Assembly (NCBI RefSeq): GCF_002929505.1 | Contig: NZ_PJJL01000068.1 | Span: 62,001-126,000, forward strand | Length of the DNA stretch: 64,000 nt | Source of the DNA: Cryobacterium sp. Y57 | GTDB lineage: Bacteria > Actinomycetota > Actinomycetes > Actinomycetales > Microbacteriaceae | Direction of reading: 5' to 3' | Shown here: piece after piece, positions 42,127 to 51,207 of the stretch | Layout of the letters: each line of letters starts with the position of its first letter | Numbering within the stretch: position 1 is the first letter of the stretch | The notes under the pieces: generated by a model | Told to the model about the DNA's origin: nothing | What the model saw: the letters and a program-made list of their open reading frames with translations, nothing else | Databases searched by the model: none | Program-made: the position numbers and the translations under genes

Positions 42127-44190
42127 TCAGTTCTCGCGGAGAACGATCACACCCTTCGGTTCGAGGGTAAGGGCATCTCCATTACCGACGGTGTCACCCG
42201 TGATCAGATCCGTTCCTGCGGCGTGGGCGATGATGCTCACCGGGGCGTCTGCGTGGTTGAGTAGGAACGAGACGCGCCCGCCCGCACCCTCCCGCACGGC
42301 GAACTCAAGATCAGGCTCGTCTGCGTAAGGTCCGATCAGATCATGCTCGTCGAGCACGGCACGCACGATGACTGAAACACCGTCAGGGTCGAGCAGGGCT
42401 CCGACGTACCAGGCCGCCCCTCCCGCTGCGGACGGCATTCGGGTCACGGCCGCGCGTCCCGCGTAGAAGTCGTCAGCATAAGCGCCGACAACTTCCGCAC
42501 CCTCCGGGACAAGAATCTCGAAAATGCTTCGTGAGCCGAGAAACCCATCGAGCCCTGCGCCGGACAGCGCAATGCGGTTGATCGACTCAGCAGGCAATGA
42601 GTCCGTCTCCTCAACACGTACACCGAACAGCGGCGCAAGAGGGCCAGGGGCATCGGCCAGGAACGCGTTCGTGTCTTGGTCGACGCGGCCAGACAGGAAT
42701 GTCGACACGATCGACCCGCCCCGCTCGACCACGGCACGCAGGCGATTCTCGACGTCATCCTTGAGCATGTGCAAGAGCGGAGCGATGACGATGTCGTAGC
42801 GGTCGAGGGTCGCATCGGCGGCCACCACATCCACTTGGACGCCAGCCTGCCACAGCGCTCGGTGGTAACCAAGTACCACCTGCGGGTAGGTGACCGTCCG
42901 GTTGAGCCCGTCGGTGATTTCCGATGCCCACCAACTGTCCCAGTCGAAAAGCACTGCCACTCGGGCGGGCGTCCGCGCCCCGAGCACTGCGGCTCCAACG
43001 CGTTCGAAGTCGGCACCGAGTTGCGCCACCTCCCGGAATGCACGCGTGTCCATTCGGCCCGCGTGGTCAAGCACTGCTCCGTGGTACTTCTCACAGGCGC
43101 CACGTGACTGGCGCATTTGAAAGTAGAGCACGGCATCCGCCCCGTGAGCGACCGACTGCCATGACCACAGTCGAAGCACACCGGGACGCTTGAGCGGGTT
43201 GATGTCTCGGCTGGCGGTGATCGTCGGCGTCTGTTCCATCACCCAGAACGGATCGCCGCCCTTGAGTCCGCGCATAAGGTCATGGGTGAGGGCCATGCGC
43301 GACTCTGAGCGGTCCGTCGGCGGGTAATTGTCCCACGACGCGAAGTCGATGTGCTTAGCCCAGCGGTGATAATCGATGGGCCGGTACATGCCCATGAAGT
43401 TTGTCGTTGCCGGCGTCGCCGCGTCGTGTTCGCGAATCGCGGCCTTCTCATCGATGAAATTTTGAAGCATGGCGTCGGACATGAACCGAAGGTAGTCAAG
43501 TGTGATTCCCTGAAATGCCGTGTGATTCGGCCCCCGCCAGTGCTCGCTGATCGCGTTGGGTGACACGATCTGCTCCCAGTCAGAGAAGGTGTGCGACCAG
43601 AAGGAGGCATTCCACGCCGTGTTGAGCTGTTCCAGAGTGGTATAGCGTTTGCGCAGCCAGACCCGGAATGACGCGGCACAGTTCTTGCAGTAGCAGGCAC
43701 CACCGTACTCGTTGCCGATGTGCCAGGCCACGAGCGCCGGGTGACCGGCATATCGTTCGGCAGTCGCGCCGGCAAGGCTGGTAGAGAGTCGGCGGAACAC
43801 CGGTGAACTCGGGCAGGCGTTGTGCCGCTGTCCGTAGACGTGCCTGCGTCCTTCGAAATCGGTGCGGTTGACTTCCGGATGCTGGTGGGCAAGCCACGGA
43901 GGAAGCGCACCGGTGGCTGTGGCCATTACGAACTGACGACCGGACTCGGCGACCCTAGTCACGATCTCATCGAGCGAGGTGAAGTCGTATTTGCCTTCGG
44001 CATTCGAAATGAGCGCCCAATCGAAGACGCCGAGCGTGACGGTGTCGATCCGGGCGAGGTCGAACGCGTTATGGTCTTGTTCCCAGACATCGCGTGGCCA
44101 CTGTTCCGGGTTGTAGTCACCACCGTAGAGGACCTTTTCTCGCGCGGCCGGACGGTGGTCGGTGTGAGTCACAATGTCGGTGTCGGTCAC
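42127..44190 (-). CDS. Beta-galactosidase / alpha-L-arabinopyranosidase-type glycoside hydrolase family 42
   Basis: Protein of 687 aa with the three GH42 parts: a TIM barrel (KVLYGGDYNPEQWPRDVW ...), a trimerisation domain and a C-terminal beta domain. The acid/base is E161 in AWHIGNEYGG and the nucleophile E319 in FWVMEQTP. The zinc cysteines C125, C166, C168 and C171 are present. No signal peptide, so it cleaves imported oligosaccharides in the cytoplasm. Its start overlaps the DUF624 gene by 4 bp; it is the last gene of the LplB-LplC-binding protein-DUF624-GH42 operon, which suggests a galactosyl- or arabinosyl-containing plant oligosaccharide as substrate. Confidence 0.93.
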   Translation of the reverse strand: MTDTDIVTHTDHRPAAREKVLYGGDYNPEQWPRDVWEQDHNAFDLARIDTVTLGVFDWALISNAEGKYDFTSLDEIVTRVAESGRQFVMATATGALPPWLAHQHPEVNRTDFEGRRHVYGQRHNACPSSPVFRRLSTSLAGATAERYAGHPALVAWHIGNEYGGACYCKNCAASFRVWLRKRYTTLEQLNTAWNASFWSHTFSDWEQIVSPNAISEHWRGPNHTAFQGITLDYLRFMSDAMLQNFIDEKAAIREHDAATPATTNFMGMYRPIDYHRWAKHIDFASWDNYPPTDRSESRMALTHDLMRGLKGGDPFWVMEQTPTITASRDINPLKRPGVLRLWSWQSVAHGADAVLYFQMRQSRGACEKYHGAVLDHAGRMDTRAFREVAQLGADFERVGAAVLGARTPARVAVLFDWDSWWASEITDGLNRTVTYPQVVLGYHRALWQAGVQVDVVAADATLDRYDIVIAPLLHMLKDDVENRLRAVVERGGSIVSTFLSGRVDQDTNAFLADAPGPLAPLFGVRVEETDSLPAESINRIALSGAGLDGFLGSRSIFEILVPEGAEVVGAYADDFYAGRAAVTRMPSAAGGAAWYVGALLDPDGVSVIVRAVLDEHDLIGPYADEPDLEFAVREGAGGRVSFLLNHADAPVSIIAHAAGTDLITGDTVGNGDALTLEPKGVIVLREN

Positions 44191-44876
44191 GCGATGTAAT
44201 TCTCCTCGATGTCAGCGTTCAGCGCTTGGGCATTGTTCACAAGGAGGGCAGCAAAGATGGAGCCGAGGGCGATCAGCGCGATCTCAGAGCCGACGGCAAC
44301 GATGCCGATGCTTGCAATGACGATGGCGGCAACTCCAATAGTCGCTCTCGGCGAGTGGAGTAGATAGCGCAGGGCCAGGCGGAGTACGTCCCGCGCACGA
44401 AAATTATAGAGCGACCCGATTGCGAGGGCGTGCAAGGCGACCGCCGCAACGATGGTGAAGACCAAAGCCTGGGCGACTCCTGCGAGGAGGAGCGGCATCC
44501 CGGGTGTGATGACGACGTCAAGGTAGGCGACGTTAATGCCGAGGATCGCGATCATCACAATGATCACCCACCACCAGCGCAAGATTCCAACAGCATTGAG
44601 GCGGTATCCCCGCCAAAAGTGCCGGGCCGGCTCGAGGTGTTCCGCGGTTCTGCTCTCCCTCCAAGCGAAGATGACCGCTGAGAGCGCCGGCCCGACCGGG
44701 AGCAGGCACAAGGCGAGAAGCGGCGCATTCGACGGATCAGCTGACAGAGTCACGAGGAAGATCAGTCCGGGCGACGCAGTAACGACAAAGAGCAACTCGA
44801 GGATCAGGACTCGGTAAACCATGGCGGTAGCGCGGCCGAGGGTTCCCGAGCCGGGCGAACCGGATGCTGGTGTCAT
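44187..44876 (-). CDS. DUF624 (YesL-like) membrane protein
   Basis: Protein of 229 aa with five or six hydrophobic segments (LELLFVVTASPGLIFLVTL, ALCLLPVGPALSAVIFAW with the conserved LPVGPALSA, FWRGYRLNAVGILRWWWVIIVMIAILGINVAYLD). The family is nearly always beside LplB/LplC-type carbohydrate importers, as here, and is presumed accessory to transport; no biochemical role is known to me. It lies between the binding-protein gene and the GH42 gene. Confidence 0.8.
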   Translation of the reverse strand: MTPASGSPGSGTLGRATAMVYRVLILELLFVVTASPGLIFLVTLSADPSNAPLLALCLLPVGPALSAVIFAWRESRTAEHLEPARHFWRGYRLNAVGILRWWWVIIVMIAILGINVAYLDVVITPGMPLLLAGVAQALVFTIVAAVALHALAIGSLYNFRARDVLRLALRYLLHSPRATIGVAAIVIASIGIVAVGSEIALIALGSIFAALLVNNAQALNADIEENYIA

Positions 44877-44904
44877 TGTGTGTGCTCCCTGGTTGAAACG
44901 CCCG

Positions 44905-44933
44905 CGCCGTCGGGGCCCGCGAAGACCCCGGCG
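44905..44933 (-). other. GC-rich stem-loop between binding protein and DUF624 genes
   Basis: CGCCG-CGGGG can pair with CCCCGGCG around a ten-base loop, with a small bulge. It sits in the 66-bp gap after the binding protein stop. Without a T-run it may stabilise the upstream message or attenuate downstream genes rather than terminate. Confidence 0.35.
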
Positions 44934-44942
44934 AACACTGGA

Positions 44943-46568
44943 CTACTTTGTTGCGGCGTATCGTTCGTATGCAGAATTCACCAGGTCGAGATACGTGTCC
45001 ATGCCCTTGCCCTCGAGCTCGGTCACGTAGTCGTCCCACTCTGATAGGTCGCGCTGTCCGAGGATGAAGCGCAGTGTGGCCTGCTTTGCGGTGTCGGACA
45101 GTGGCGTTTCAAGAAGAGTTGCCTGCTCACGCTCCGCCTCTTCGAGGGGGAACGGAGGTGCTAGGGGAAGCACGTCCTTCTTCTTCATGACGTCCTGAAA
45201 GGCGATTTCCTCATCCGAGAACGTGGACTCAAGCAGTTCAGTCGCGCCACCGTACGCGAAGACGCCTCCGGCGAATCCGAAATCTTTCTGCAAGTGCGTC
45301 GTGGCTCCGGGGTGCACGCCAACGTAGTCGATGTCAGCGAGCAACTCTCGCTTGCCGTCCTCGCCCCTGTCGAATGTGATGCCTTCCACACCCCACTTGA
45401 CGAACTCAGCTCCAGCATCGGAGTACCAAAGCCAGTCGATGAACTGCATCATCGCCGTGAAGTTCTCGCTCTCGAGCGCGTCAGCGTTGATCATGATTCC
45501 ATTCTCGAGACGGGTCGACTCGGCGACGACGTTGCCAGCTGGCCCTGCCGGTAGCGGCAGTTTCGCGACGGTTGCCCCTGGCACCGTGTCAATGATCGCC
45601 GGACGGTAATCGTTGACCAAGGTCTGGGCGTTCGAGCTGATCGCAAATGACTTGCCACTCACGAACTTCTGAATCGCCGAGTCATCGTCCTGGGTGAAAC
45701 TCTCCGGGTCGACGAGTCCATCTTCAACGAGGGAGTGGAGGTACTCGACAAATTCGCGGTATTCCGCCGTGGCTCCCGTGAATTCAAACTTTTCGTCGTC
45801 CGGGTTCCAGGACGCAGCTTCCCAACCCCAGCCAGCCGTGCTGCCGTACGTCATCGACACGACGTTCAGCAAGCTGTCGCCCTTGAACCGGTCGGAGAGG
45901 GGATAGGAGTCCGGATATACGGTCTTGATCGCAGTCAAGACGTCGCGGAACTCGTTCCAGTCTTTCGGTGCTTCGAGGCCGAGTTCGTCCATGATGTCGG
46001 TCCGGAATGCCACCGAGTAGTCCTGCCAGACGTCTTCATGCAGGCCGGGAAGAAGGTAGAACTCGCCGTCCGCCTGCCGAAGGCCATCGAAGCTATCTTC
46101 AAGTTCCCATTTGTCAATCTTCTCGGACAGATTGGGCATTAGGTCGAGATATTTGCTGACCGGAAGCGCTGCCCCCGAGGACACGTAGGCTTGTTCCTGT
46201 CCAGGGTAGGTCTTGGGGATGATCATCGGTGCTTTGCCGGCCCCGACGAGAAGGCTGCGCTTCTGCTCATAATCACTCATCGGCACGACGGTGGGGGCCA
46301 GCGTGACGTTCGTTCGCTCGGTCAATTCTGACCACAGCAGCCAGTCATCCTGAAGCGGGTAGTTCGGGTGATCACTGAACAGGATGGAGAAGTCGAGTGC
46401 CTCCGTCGCCCTGAACTGGTCCCCTGCCTTGAAGTTCGCCATGGCGCCAACATCTTTACCGGTGAGGTCGGTGCCGTCGGAATCGCCGACGGACGAGCAG
46501 GCGGTCAGCCCGGCCACGAGCGCAATGAGTGCTCCCGTGGCGATGACTCTCTTTCGTGTGGAAAACAT
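44943..46568 (-). CDS. ABC transporter substrate-binding lipoprotein (LplA/LipO-like)
   Basis: Protein of 541 aa with signal peptide and lipobox: MFSTRKRVIATGALIALVAG then LTACSS (Cys at ~24). The long binding-protein type (540 residues) with DWLLWSELTERTNVTL, PKTYPGQEQAYVSSGAALPVSKYLD, LPGLHEDVWQDYSVAFRTDIMDELGLEAPKDWNEFRDVLTAIK belongs with LplB/LplC transporters. The ATG at 46568 follows AAAGGAACAGC. A longer frame to 47084 is spurious. It captures the oligosaccharide that the GH42 enzyme presumably cleaves. Confidence 0.9.
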   Translation of the reverse strand: MFSTRKRVIATGALIALVAGLTACSSVGDSDGTDLTGKDVGAMANFKAGDQFRATEALDFSILFSDHPNYPLQDDWLLWSELTERTNVTLAPTVVPMSDYEQKRSLLVGAGKAPMIIPKTYPGQEQAYVSSGAALPVSKYLDLMPNLSEKIDKWELEDSFDGLRQADGEFYLLPGLHEDVWQDYSVAFRTDIMDELGLEAPKDWNEFRDVLTAIKTVYPDSYPLSDRFKGDSLLNVVSMTYGSTAGWGWEAASWNPDDEKFEFTGATAEYREFVEYLHSLVEDGLVDPESFTQDDDSAIQKFVSGKSFAISSNAQTLVNDYRPAIIDTVPGATVAKLPLPAGPAGNVVAESTRLENGIMINADALESENFTAMMQFIDWLWYSDAGAEFVKWGVEGITFDRGEDGKRELLADIDYVGVHPGATTHLQKDFGFAGGVFAYGGATELLESTFSDEEIAFQDVMKKKDVLPLAPPFPLEEAEREQATLLETPLSDTAKQATLRFILGQRDLSEWDDYVTELEGKGMDTYLDLVNSAYERYAATK

Positions 46569-46583
46569 GCTGTTCCTTTCGTT

Positions 46584-46598
46584 ACCGACGAAGTCGGT
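46584..46598 (-). other. Stem-loop ACCGAC-GAA-GTCGGT before the binding-protein gene
   Basis: Perfect 6-bp stem with a three-base loop in the gap between the LplC-type permease stop and the binding-protein ribosome site. Such stems often mark processing or differential expression of the binding protein within an operon. No T-run is visible. Confidence 0.3.
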
Positions 46599-46633
46599 CT
46601 GGTGGGGAGTGCGAGAGAACGGATGTCGGCAGG

Positions 46634-47566
46634 TCAGCCTTTGACGGAGCCGAGCATGATTCCCGAAACGAAGTGCCGCTGGACAAAGGGATAGAGGCAG
46701 AGGATCGGCAGGACGGTGAGCACCATCGTGACGGACTGGATGTTGGACGCCACCTGCGCCAGGTCGTTCCCGCCTCCCGAGGATGCTGCTGTCGTCGCTC
46801 CTGCGATCAGGTTCCGGAGGTAGACGGTGACCGGGAACAGATCGGCACGGTCCATATAGAGGAACGCTTGAAACCATGAGTTCCAGAACGCGACGGCGTA
46901 GAAAAGAACCATGGTCGCCATAACCGCCTTCGACAGCGGGAGCACGATTCGAAACAGGATGCCGAACGTCGACAGTCCGTCGATCTGTGCGGCCTCTTCG
47001 AGTTCCTCCGGCAAGTTCTCGAAGAACGATTTCATCACGAGCAGGTTGAAAACGGAGATGGCGTTGGGAAGCACGATCGCCCATAGCGAGTTCGTCATTC
47101 CCAGGCTTGAGATGAGGACATAGTTCGGAATAAGGCCACCGTTGAAGAACATCGTGAAAACAGCGATCCCGATGAGAACGTTCCGTCCCCGTACCTTTTT
47201 CTTCGACAGCACATATGCGTAGCAGGTGGTGAGCACCATCGCGATGGCCGTCGCGACCACCGTGTAGACGACGGTGTTCTTGTAGTTCGTCCAGAACATC
47301 GAATCTGACAGAACGAGCTGATACGTCGTCGTGTTGAAGCCTCGCGGCCAGAGATTCACCTCACCGGCTCGGATGAACGACTCTCCGCTAAACGACTGCG
47401 CGATGATGTTTAGAAACGGATACAGGGTCACGGCAACGACGCCGAGCAGGATCACGACGTTCACGACCTGGAAGATGCCCTCGCCGCGGGAGGACCTGAT
47501 CCGCTGCGGTCGTGGGGACGGTCCACGCAACTTCAACACAGGCGGTGCGTGATCAACTTTTACCAC
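46634..47566 (-). CDS. ABC transporter permease (LplC-like, CUT1)
   Basis: Protein of 310 aa with six helices and EAA loop EELEEAAQIDGLSTFGILFRIVLPLSKAV. The N-terminus FQVVNVVILLGVVAVTLYPFLNIIAQSFS is typical of LplC. Starts with GTG, overlapping the stop of the upstream permease by 7 bp. No ATPase gene is in the operon, so a shared MsiK-type ATPase is expected elsewhere. Confidence 0.9.
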   Translation of the reverse strand: MVKVDHAPPVLKLRGPSPRPQRIRSSRGEGIFQVVNVVILLGVVAVTLYPFLNIIAQSFSGESFIRAGEVNLWPRGFNTTTYQLVLSDSMFWTNYKNTVVYTVVATAIAMVLTTCYAYVLSKKKVRGRNVLIGIAVFTMFFNGGLIPNYVLISSLGMTNSLWAIVLPNAISVFNLLVMKSFFENLPEELEEAAQIDGLSTFGILFRIVLPLSKAVMATMVLFYAVAFWNSWFQAFLYMDRADLFPVTVYLRNLIAGATTAASSGGGNDLAQVASNIQSVTMVLTVLPILCLYPFVQRHFVSGIMLGSVKG

Positions 47567-48591
47567 AGGCTTGTCCCTACTGTTCGGCGAGAAATGGCGT
47601 TGGCGGAGAGGATGAGGGTGAGACCGATGATTGCCTCGAACATTCCGATAGCGGCGGCGTAGCTGAAATTGTTCGCTTCAAGCCCGACGCGATAGAGGTA
47701 GGTCGAGATCACGTCCGCTGTGGGATATGTGAGGGGGTTATAGAGCAGCAGTACCTTTTCGAAGCCCACCGCCAGGAACGAGCCGATGTTGAGGATGAGG
47801 AGGGTGACCATCGTTGGCCGAATCCCGGGAAGAGTAATGTGCCACGTCTGCTGCCAACGGTTTGCCCCGTCGATGCGGGAGGCCTCGTAGAGCGCTGAGT
47901 CGACGTTAGTCAGAGCGGCGAGGTAAAGAATCGTTCCCCAACCGACGGTTTGCCAGACCTCGGAAGACACGTAGACCATTCGGAACCACTCGGGCAGTTG
48001 GAGGAACGGAATGGCGTCTCCGCCGACGGCGCGGACGATCTGGTTGATCGTGCCCTCGAGGGAAAGCAACTGCATGAGCATTCCAGCGATTATCACGATC
48101 GAGAGAAAGTGCGGCAGGTAGGAAATTGTCTGCACTAACTTCTTGAAGTACTGTGACCGGACCTCATTGAGCAGCAGTGCCAGCATGATCGGTAAGGGGA
48201 AGCAGAACAGGAGCGTTAGCGAACCGATCGCGAGCGTGTTTCCGAAAACGACCCAGAACGTGGGATCCGCGAGGAACATCTGCACGTAGCGCAGCCCGAC
48301 CCATTCTTCTCCAAAAATGTTGCCACCCGGACGGAACCGCCGAAAAGCAATGACGTTCCCGAGCATCGGCAGGTAGCGGAATATCGCGACGAATAGAAGC
48401 GGCAGGACAACCAGACTGTAGAGCTGCCAGTCCCGCCTGAAGGACTTCCGCCAGGAGAGATGCTTGGTCTTGCGCCCAACTTGTTCGTGCCTCCGGGTCG
48501 CGATCTCCGCGGCCAAACCGACTACCGCCGCTGCATCGGGCCCGGTCGCCCCTGGACCGCTCGTCGTGGTTGTCGTTTGCTGCAGGCTCAT
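47560..48591 (-). CDS. ABC transporter permease (LplB-like, CUT1)
   Basis: Protein of 343 aa. After a Thr/Ala-rich cytoplasmic start the core has RDWQLYSLVVLPLLFVAIFRYLPMLGNVIAFRRF and EAA loop SALYEASRIDGANRWQQTWHITLPGIRPT. The ATG at 48591, preceded by GAGG, is chosen; the frame reaches 48696 without a ribosome site. It is the first gene of the LplB-LplC-binding protein-DUF624-GH42 operon, divergent from the LacI gene at 48952. Confidence 0.9.
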   Translation of the reverse strand: MSLQQTTTTTSGPGATGPDAAAVVGLAAEIATRRHEQVGRKTKHLSWRKSFRRDWQLYSLVVLPLLFVAIFRYLPMLGNVIAFRRFRPGGNIFGEEWVGLRYVQMFLADPTFWVVFGNTLAIGSLTLLFCFPLPIMLALLLNEVRSQYFKKLVQTISYLPHFLSIVIIAGMLMQLLSLEGTINQIVRAVGGDAIPFLQLPEWFRMVYVSSEVWQTVGWGTILYLAALTNVDSALYEASRIDGANRWQQTWHITLPGIRPTMVTLLILNIGSFLAVGFEKVLLLYNPLTYPTADVISTYLYRVGLEANNFSYAAAIGMFEAIIGLTLILSANAISRRTVGTSLW

Positions 48592-48951
48592 ACCACTGCC
48601 TCGAGTTCGAGAGTGGGCACCGCAGATTCGTCGCGAGACGACTCGGCATCGATTGACCGGGTGTTGCTTGACATGTGACCCCTTCGTCATCGGCAACCAG
48701 GTACGTACCGAAAGCGACGAGAAGTCGTTTCTGCACTACAGCGGCGTAGTTCGAAAGTTTTCGAAAACTATTGCGCAAATCCTGCTGGAGTAATACTTGG
48801 GGATCTGGCGGCTTCTGTCAAGGGCTACTTCCCAGCCACTCCGCAGTGCACTTGGGATCCCAGTCACGGTGGCGAAGCGCAACCGGAGACGAATGGGGGC
48901 TGAGGTGCTACGGTTATCCACAAGTTGCGCAACTGTCACGAGGGCCAGACC
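48592..48951. promoter_or_regulatory. 360-bp divergent promoter region of the LplBC operon and its LacI gene
   Basis: No gene is supported here. It carries the palindrome at 48756-48769 and otherwise plain sequence; promoters for both directions must lie here. AT-rich patches occur near 48750-48790. Confidence 0.5.
48756..48769. promoter_or_regulatory. LacI-type operator, perfect palindrome AGTTTTCGAAAACT
   Basis: Perfect 14-bp palindrome with central CG in the divergent region. With flanking bases it contains CGAAAGTTTTCGAAA, an overlapping second palindrome-like unit. CGAAAGTTT also occurs at 22207-22221 (reverse strand) near the paralogous LacI gene, which supports this as the site of that regulator subfamily. 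Confidence 0.7.
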
Positions 48952-49995
48952 ATGTCAATCGAATCATCGTCGAAGGGTGCCACCGGCACGGGCAGAATGA
49001 CGATCTCGGCGATCGCTGCCAGCATCGGCGTTTCCGTGCCATCCGTTTCGAAAGTGCTCAACGGCCGCTCAGATGTCGCTCCGGCGACTCGGATGAAAAT
49101 TGAGAACGCCCTGCAGGAGCACAAATACCAGCGCACCGCCAGGCAGGGGGGCACATCGGCAACTCCCCTGATTGAGCTGGTCTTCCACCAACTCGACTCC
49201 GCCTGGTCCATCGAGATAATTCGCGGTGTCGAGCGTGCTGCGAGCCAAAACAGACTGGGCGTCGTCTTGTCAGACCTCGGGGGACGCCATGGCCCCGACC
49301 AACGATGGATGGATGATGTCCTGGCTCGTCGTCCCTTCGGTGTCATTCTGGTGCTCTCCACCTTGACTGTCCAGCAGAGACGGCAGCTCGACACTCGCTC
49401 CATTCCATACGTTGTCCTGGACACCAACGGGGAGACCCCGAATGACGTTCTTACTGTCGGGTCCAACAACTGGCATGGGGGCCTCGCTGCAACGCGACAC
49501 CTGCTCTCACTGGGTCACAAACAGATTGCGATGATCTCCGGCCCAAAAGACGTACTCTGCTCACGCGCACGGGTCGACGGGTACCGGGCGGCGCACGCCG
49601 AAGCAGGCATGACGCCCATGGAGGACTCCACGCGGTGGAGCGACTTCTCGGTCGACGGCGGCTACCGGTACGGAATTGAGCTCATCACCCGCGAGAAGCG
49701 GCCGACGGCGATCTTCGCCGGCTCTGACATGCAAGCACTTGGAGTGCTTCGGGCAGCTCGGGAGCATGGGATCGACGTTCCCAGAGATCTTTCGGTTGTC
49801 GGATACGACGATCTCCCCCTCGCCGCTTGGGTTGGGCCCTCGCTAACCACGATCAACCAACCCCTTACGGAGATGGCAGAAACGGCGGCGCGCATGATTC
49901 TTGGCATTGCGCGTGGCACTGAGCCGAGACCGCGGAGCGTCGAGTTGGGCACGGCACTCGTCGTACGTGAGAGCACCTGCTCTGCACCGAAATAG
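48952..49995 (+). CDS. LacI-family transcriptional regulator (paralogue of the protein at 22220-23251)
   Basis: Protein of 347 aa: helix-turn-helix MTISAIAASIGVSVPSVSKVLNGRSDVAPATRMKIENAL, sensor domain TPLIELVFHQLDSAWSIEIIRGVERAASQN, RRPFGVILVLSTLTVQQRRQLDTRSIPYVVLDTNGE, FAGSDMQALGVLRAAREHGI and VVGYDDLPLAAWVGPSLTTINQP. The ATG at 48952 has GAGGG before it. It is divergent from the LplBC-GH42 operon, which it presumably represses, and is followed by the CE7 esterase 75 bp downstream. Confidence 0.9.
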   Translation: MSIESSSKGATGTGRMTISAIAASIGVSVPSVSKVLNGRSDVAPATRMKIENALQEHKYQRTARQGGTSATPLIELVFHQLDSAWSIEIIRGVERAASQNRLGVVLSDLGGRHGPDQRWMDDVLARRPFGVILVLSTLTVQQRRQLDTRSIPYVVLDTNGETPNDVLTVGSNNWHGGLAATRHLLSLGHKQIAMISGPKDVLCSRARVDGYRAAHAEAGMTPMEDSTRWSDFSVDGGYRYGIELITREKRPTAIFAGSDMQALGVLRAAREHGIDVPRDLSVVGYDDLPLAAWVGPSLTTINQPLTEMAETAARMILGIARGTEPRPRSVELGTALVVRESTCSAPK

Positions 49996-50070
49996 CCTGG
50001 CTCAACGCCCCGACGGCGGCTGATTTTTCCGGGTCAGAATAGCTGCACAGACCGAAATAGAGGAATAGCA

Positions 50071-51138
50071 ATGGCGCAATTCGATCTCCCCGTCGACGAA
50101 CTTCGCGACTACCGGTCGGTAACTGAGGAGCCTGACGACTTTGAGGCACAATGGCGAGAAACAATGGACGCTGCCCAACAGCATCCGATTATTCTTTCCG
50201 TCGATGCTGCCGACAACGGGCTCGCTGCGGTCGACTGCTGGGATGTGAGATTCGCCGGCTTCGGTGGAACCCCGGTTGCTGCCTGGTTTTCTCGGCCGCA
50301 CGGGGTTCCGGAATCAACGAACCTGCCCGTTGTTGTGGAGTTCCTGGGGTACGGACGTGGCCGCGGCGTCCCCCACGAGCGGTTGCTCTGGGTTTCGGCG
50401 GGTTATGCGCATCTTCTGATGGACAGCCGCGGCCAGGGTGGGCAGTACGGAACCGGAGGAGACACCATAGATGATTGGCCATCGGCGCCATCGGCACCCG
50501 GGGTCGTGACCCGGGGAATTTACCGCCACAACGACCACTATTATCGTCGTCTCATCACCGACGCGGCACGAGCCGTGACCGCGGCCCGCCATCTGCCGGG
50601 GACGGATGCCGAAACCGTGATCGTCGTCGGTAACAGCCAGGGCGGTTTGCTCTCGCTCGCCGCTGCAGCTCTCGACGGAAACGTGGCTGCGTGCCTCACC
50701 AGCGCGCCCTTTCTGTGCGACCCGGCTCGCGCCCTTCGCATCACGGAGAGCGCCCCGTGGGATGAGATTGTCCAGTACCTGTCGGTTTACCGCGACGCCG
50801 AAACACCAGCGATGCGGACGCTGTCCTATGTCGACGGGGTGGCCTTCGCACGTCGAGCTCGAGCGCCTGTCCATTTCGCCACGGGGCTGCGCGACACTGT
50901 GTGCCCGCCTTCGACAGTCTTCGCCGCGTACAACGCCTACGGTGAGTATTCGAATGACGAGATCCAACGCCGGATCGAGGTCTACCCGTTCAACCACCAC
51001 GAGGGCGGTGACGCGGTCAATTCACGCCGCCAGCTCCAGTGGCTGCGCGATTTGGGCCTGCACAGTGAGCGAGAAGCGGCGCCGGTTCACTCCACGTCAC
51101 ACCCGGTAGGGCAGCGCCTAGTCGATTTACCCCACTAG
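50071..51138 (+). CDS. Acetyl-xylan esterase / cephalosporin-C deacetylase, carbohydrate esterase family 7
   Basis: Protein of 355 aa, alpha/beta hydrolase without signal peptide, hence cytoplasmic deacetylation of imported xylo-oligosaccharides. The nucleophile is S189 in GNSQGG, the acid Asp is in GLRDTVCPP, and the catalytic His in NHHEGG. Family marks: EFLGYGRGRG, RGQGG near 120 and RGIYRHNDHYYRRLITDAARAV. It starts 75 bp after the LacI gene on the same strand and may be co-transcribed. Fits the glucuronoxylan theme with aguA. Confidence 0.9.
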   Translation: MAQFDLPVDELRDYRSVTEEPDDFEAQWRETMDAAQQHPIILSVDAADNGLAAVDCWDVRFAGFGGTPVAAWFSRPHGVPESTNLPVVVEFLGYGRGRGVPHERLLWVSAGYAHLLMDSRGQGGQYGTGGDTIDDWPSAPSAPGVVTRGIYRHNDHYYRRLITDAARAVTAARHLPGTDAETVIVVGNSQGGLLSLAAAALDGNVAACLTSAPFLCDPARALRITESAPWDEIVQYLSVYRDAETPAMRTLSYVDGVAFARRARAPVHFATGLRDTVCPPSTVFAAYNAYGEYSNDEIQRRIEVYPFNHHEGGDAVNSRRQLQWLRDLGLHSEREAAPVHSTSHPVGQRLVDLPH

Positions 51139-51207
51139 CGCCCGTGTCCGTAAGATCCGCGCGCCAGCCAGCGAGGCAGCGCCCGCTTCACTGCGCGCGT
51201 CGCCGCG

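Noticed and set aside
46569-47084. N-terminal extension of the LplA-type binding protein
   Set aside because: It would delete the signal peptide position; the ATG at 46568 has the ribosome site and lipoprotein signal.
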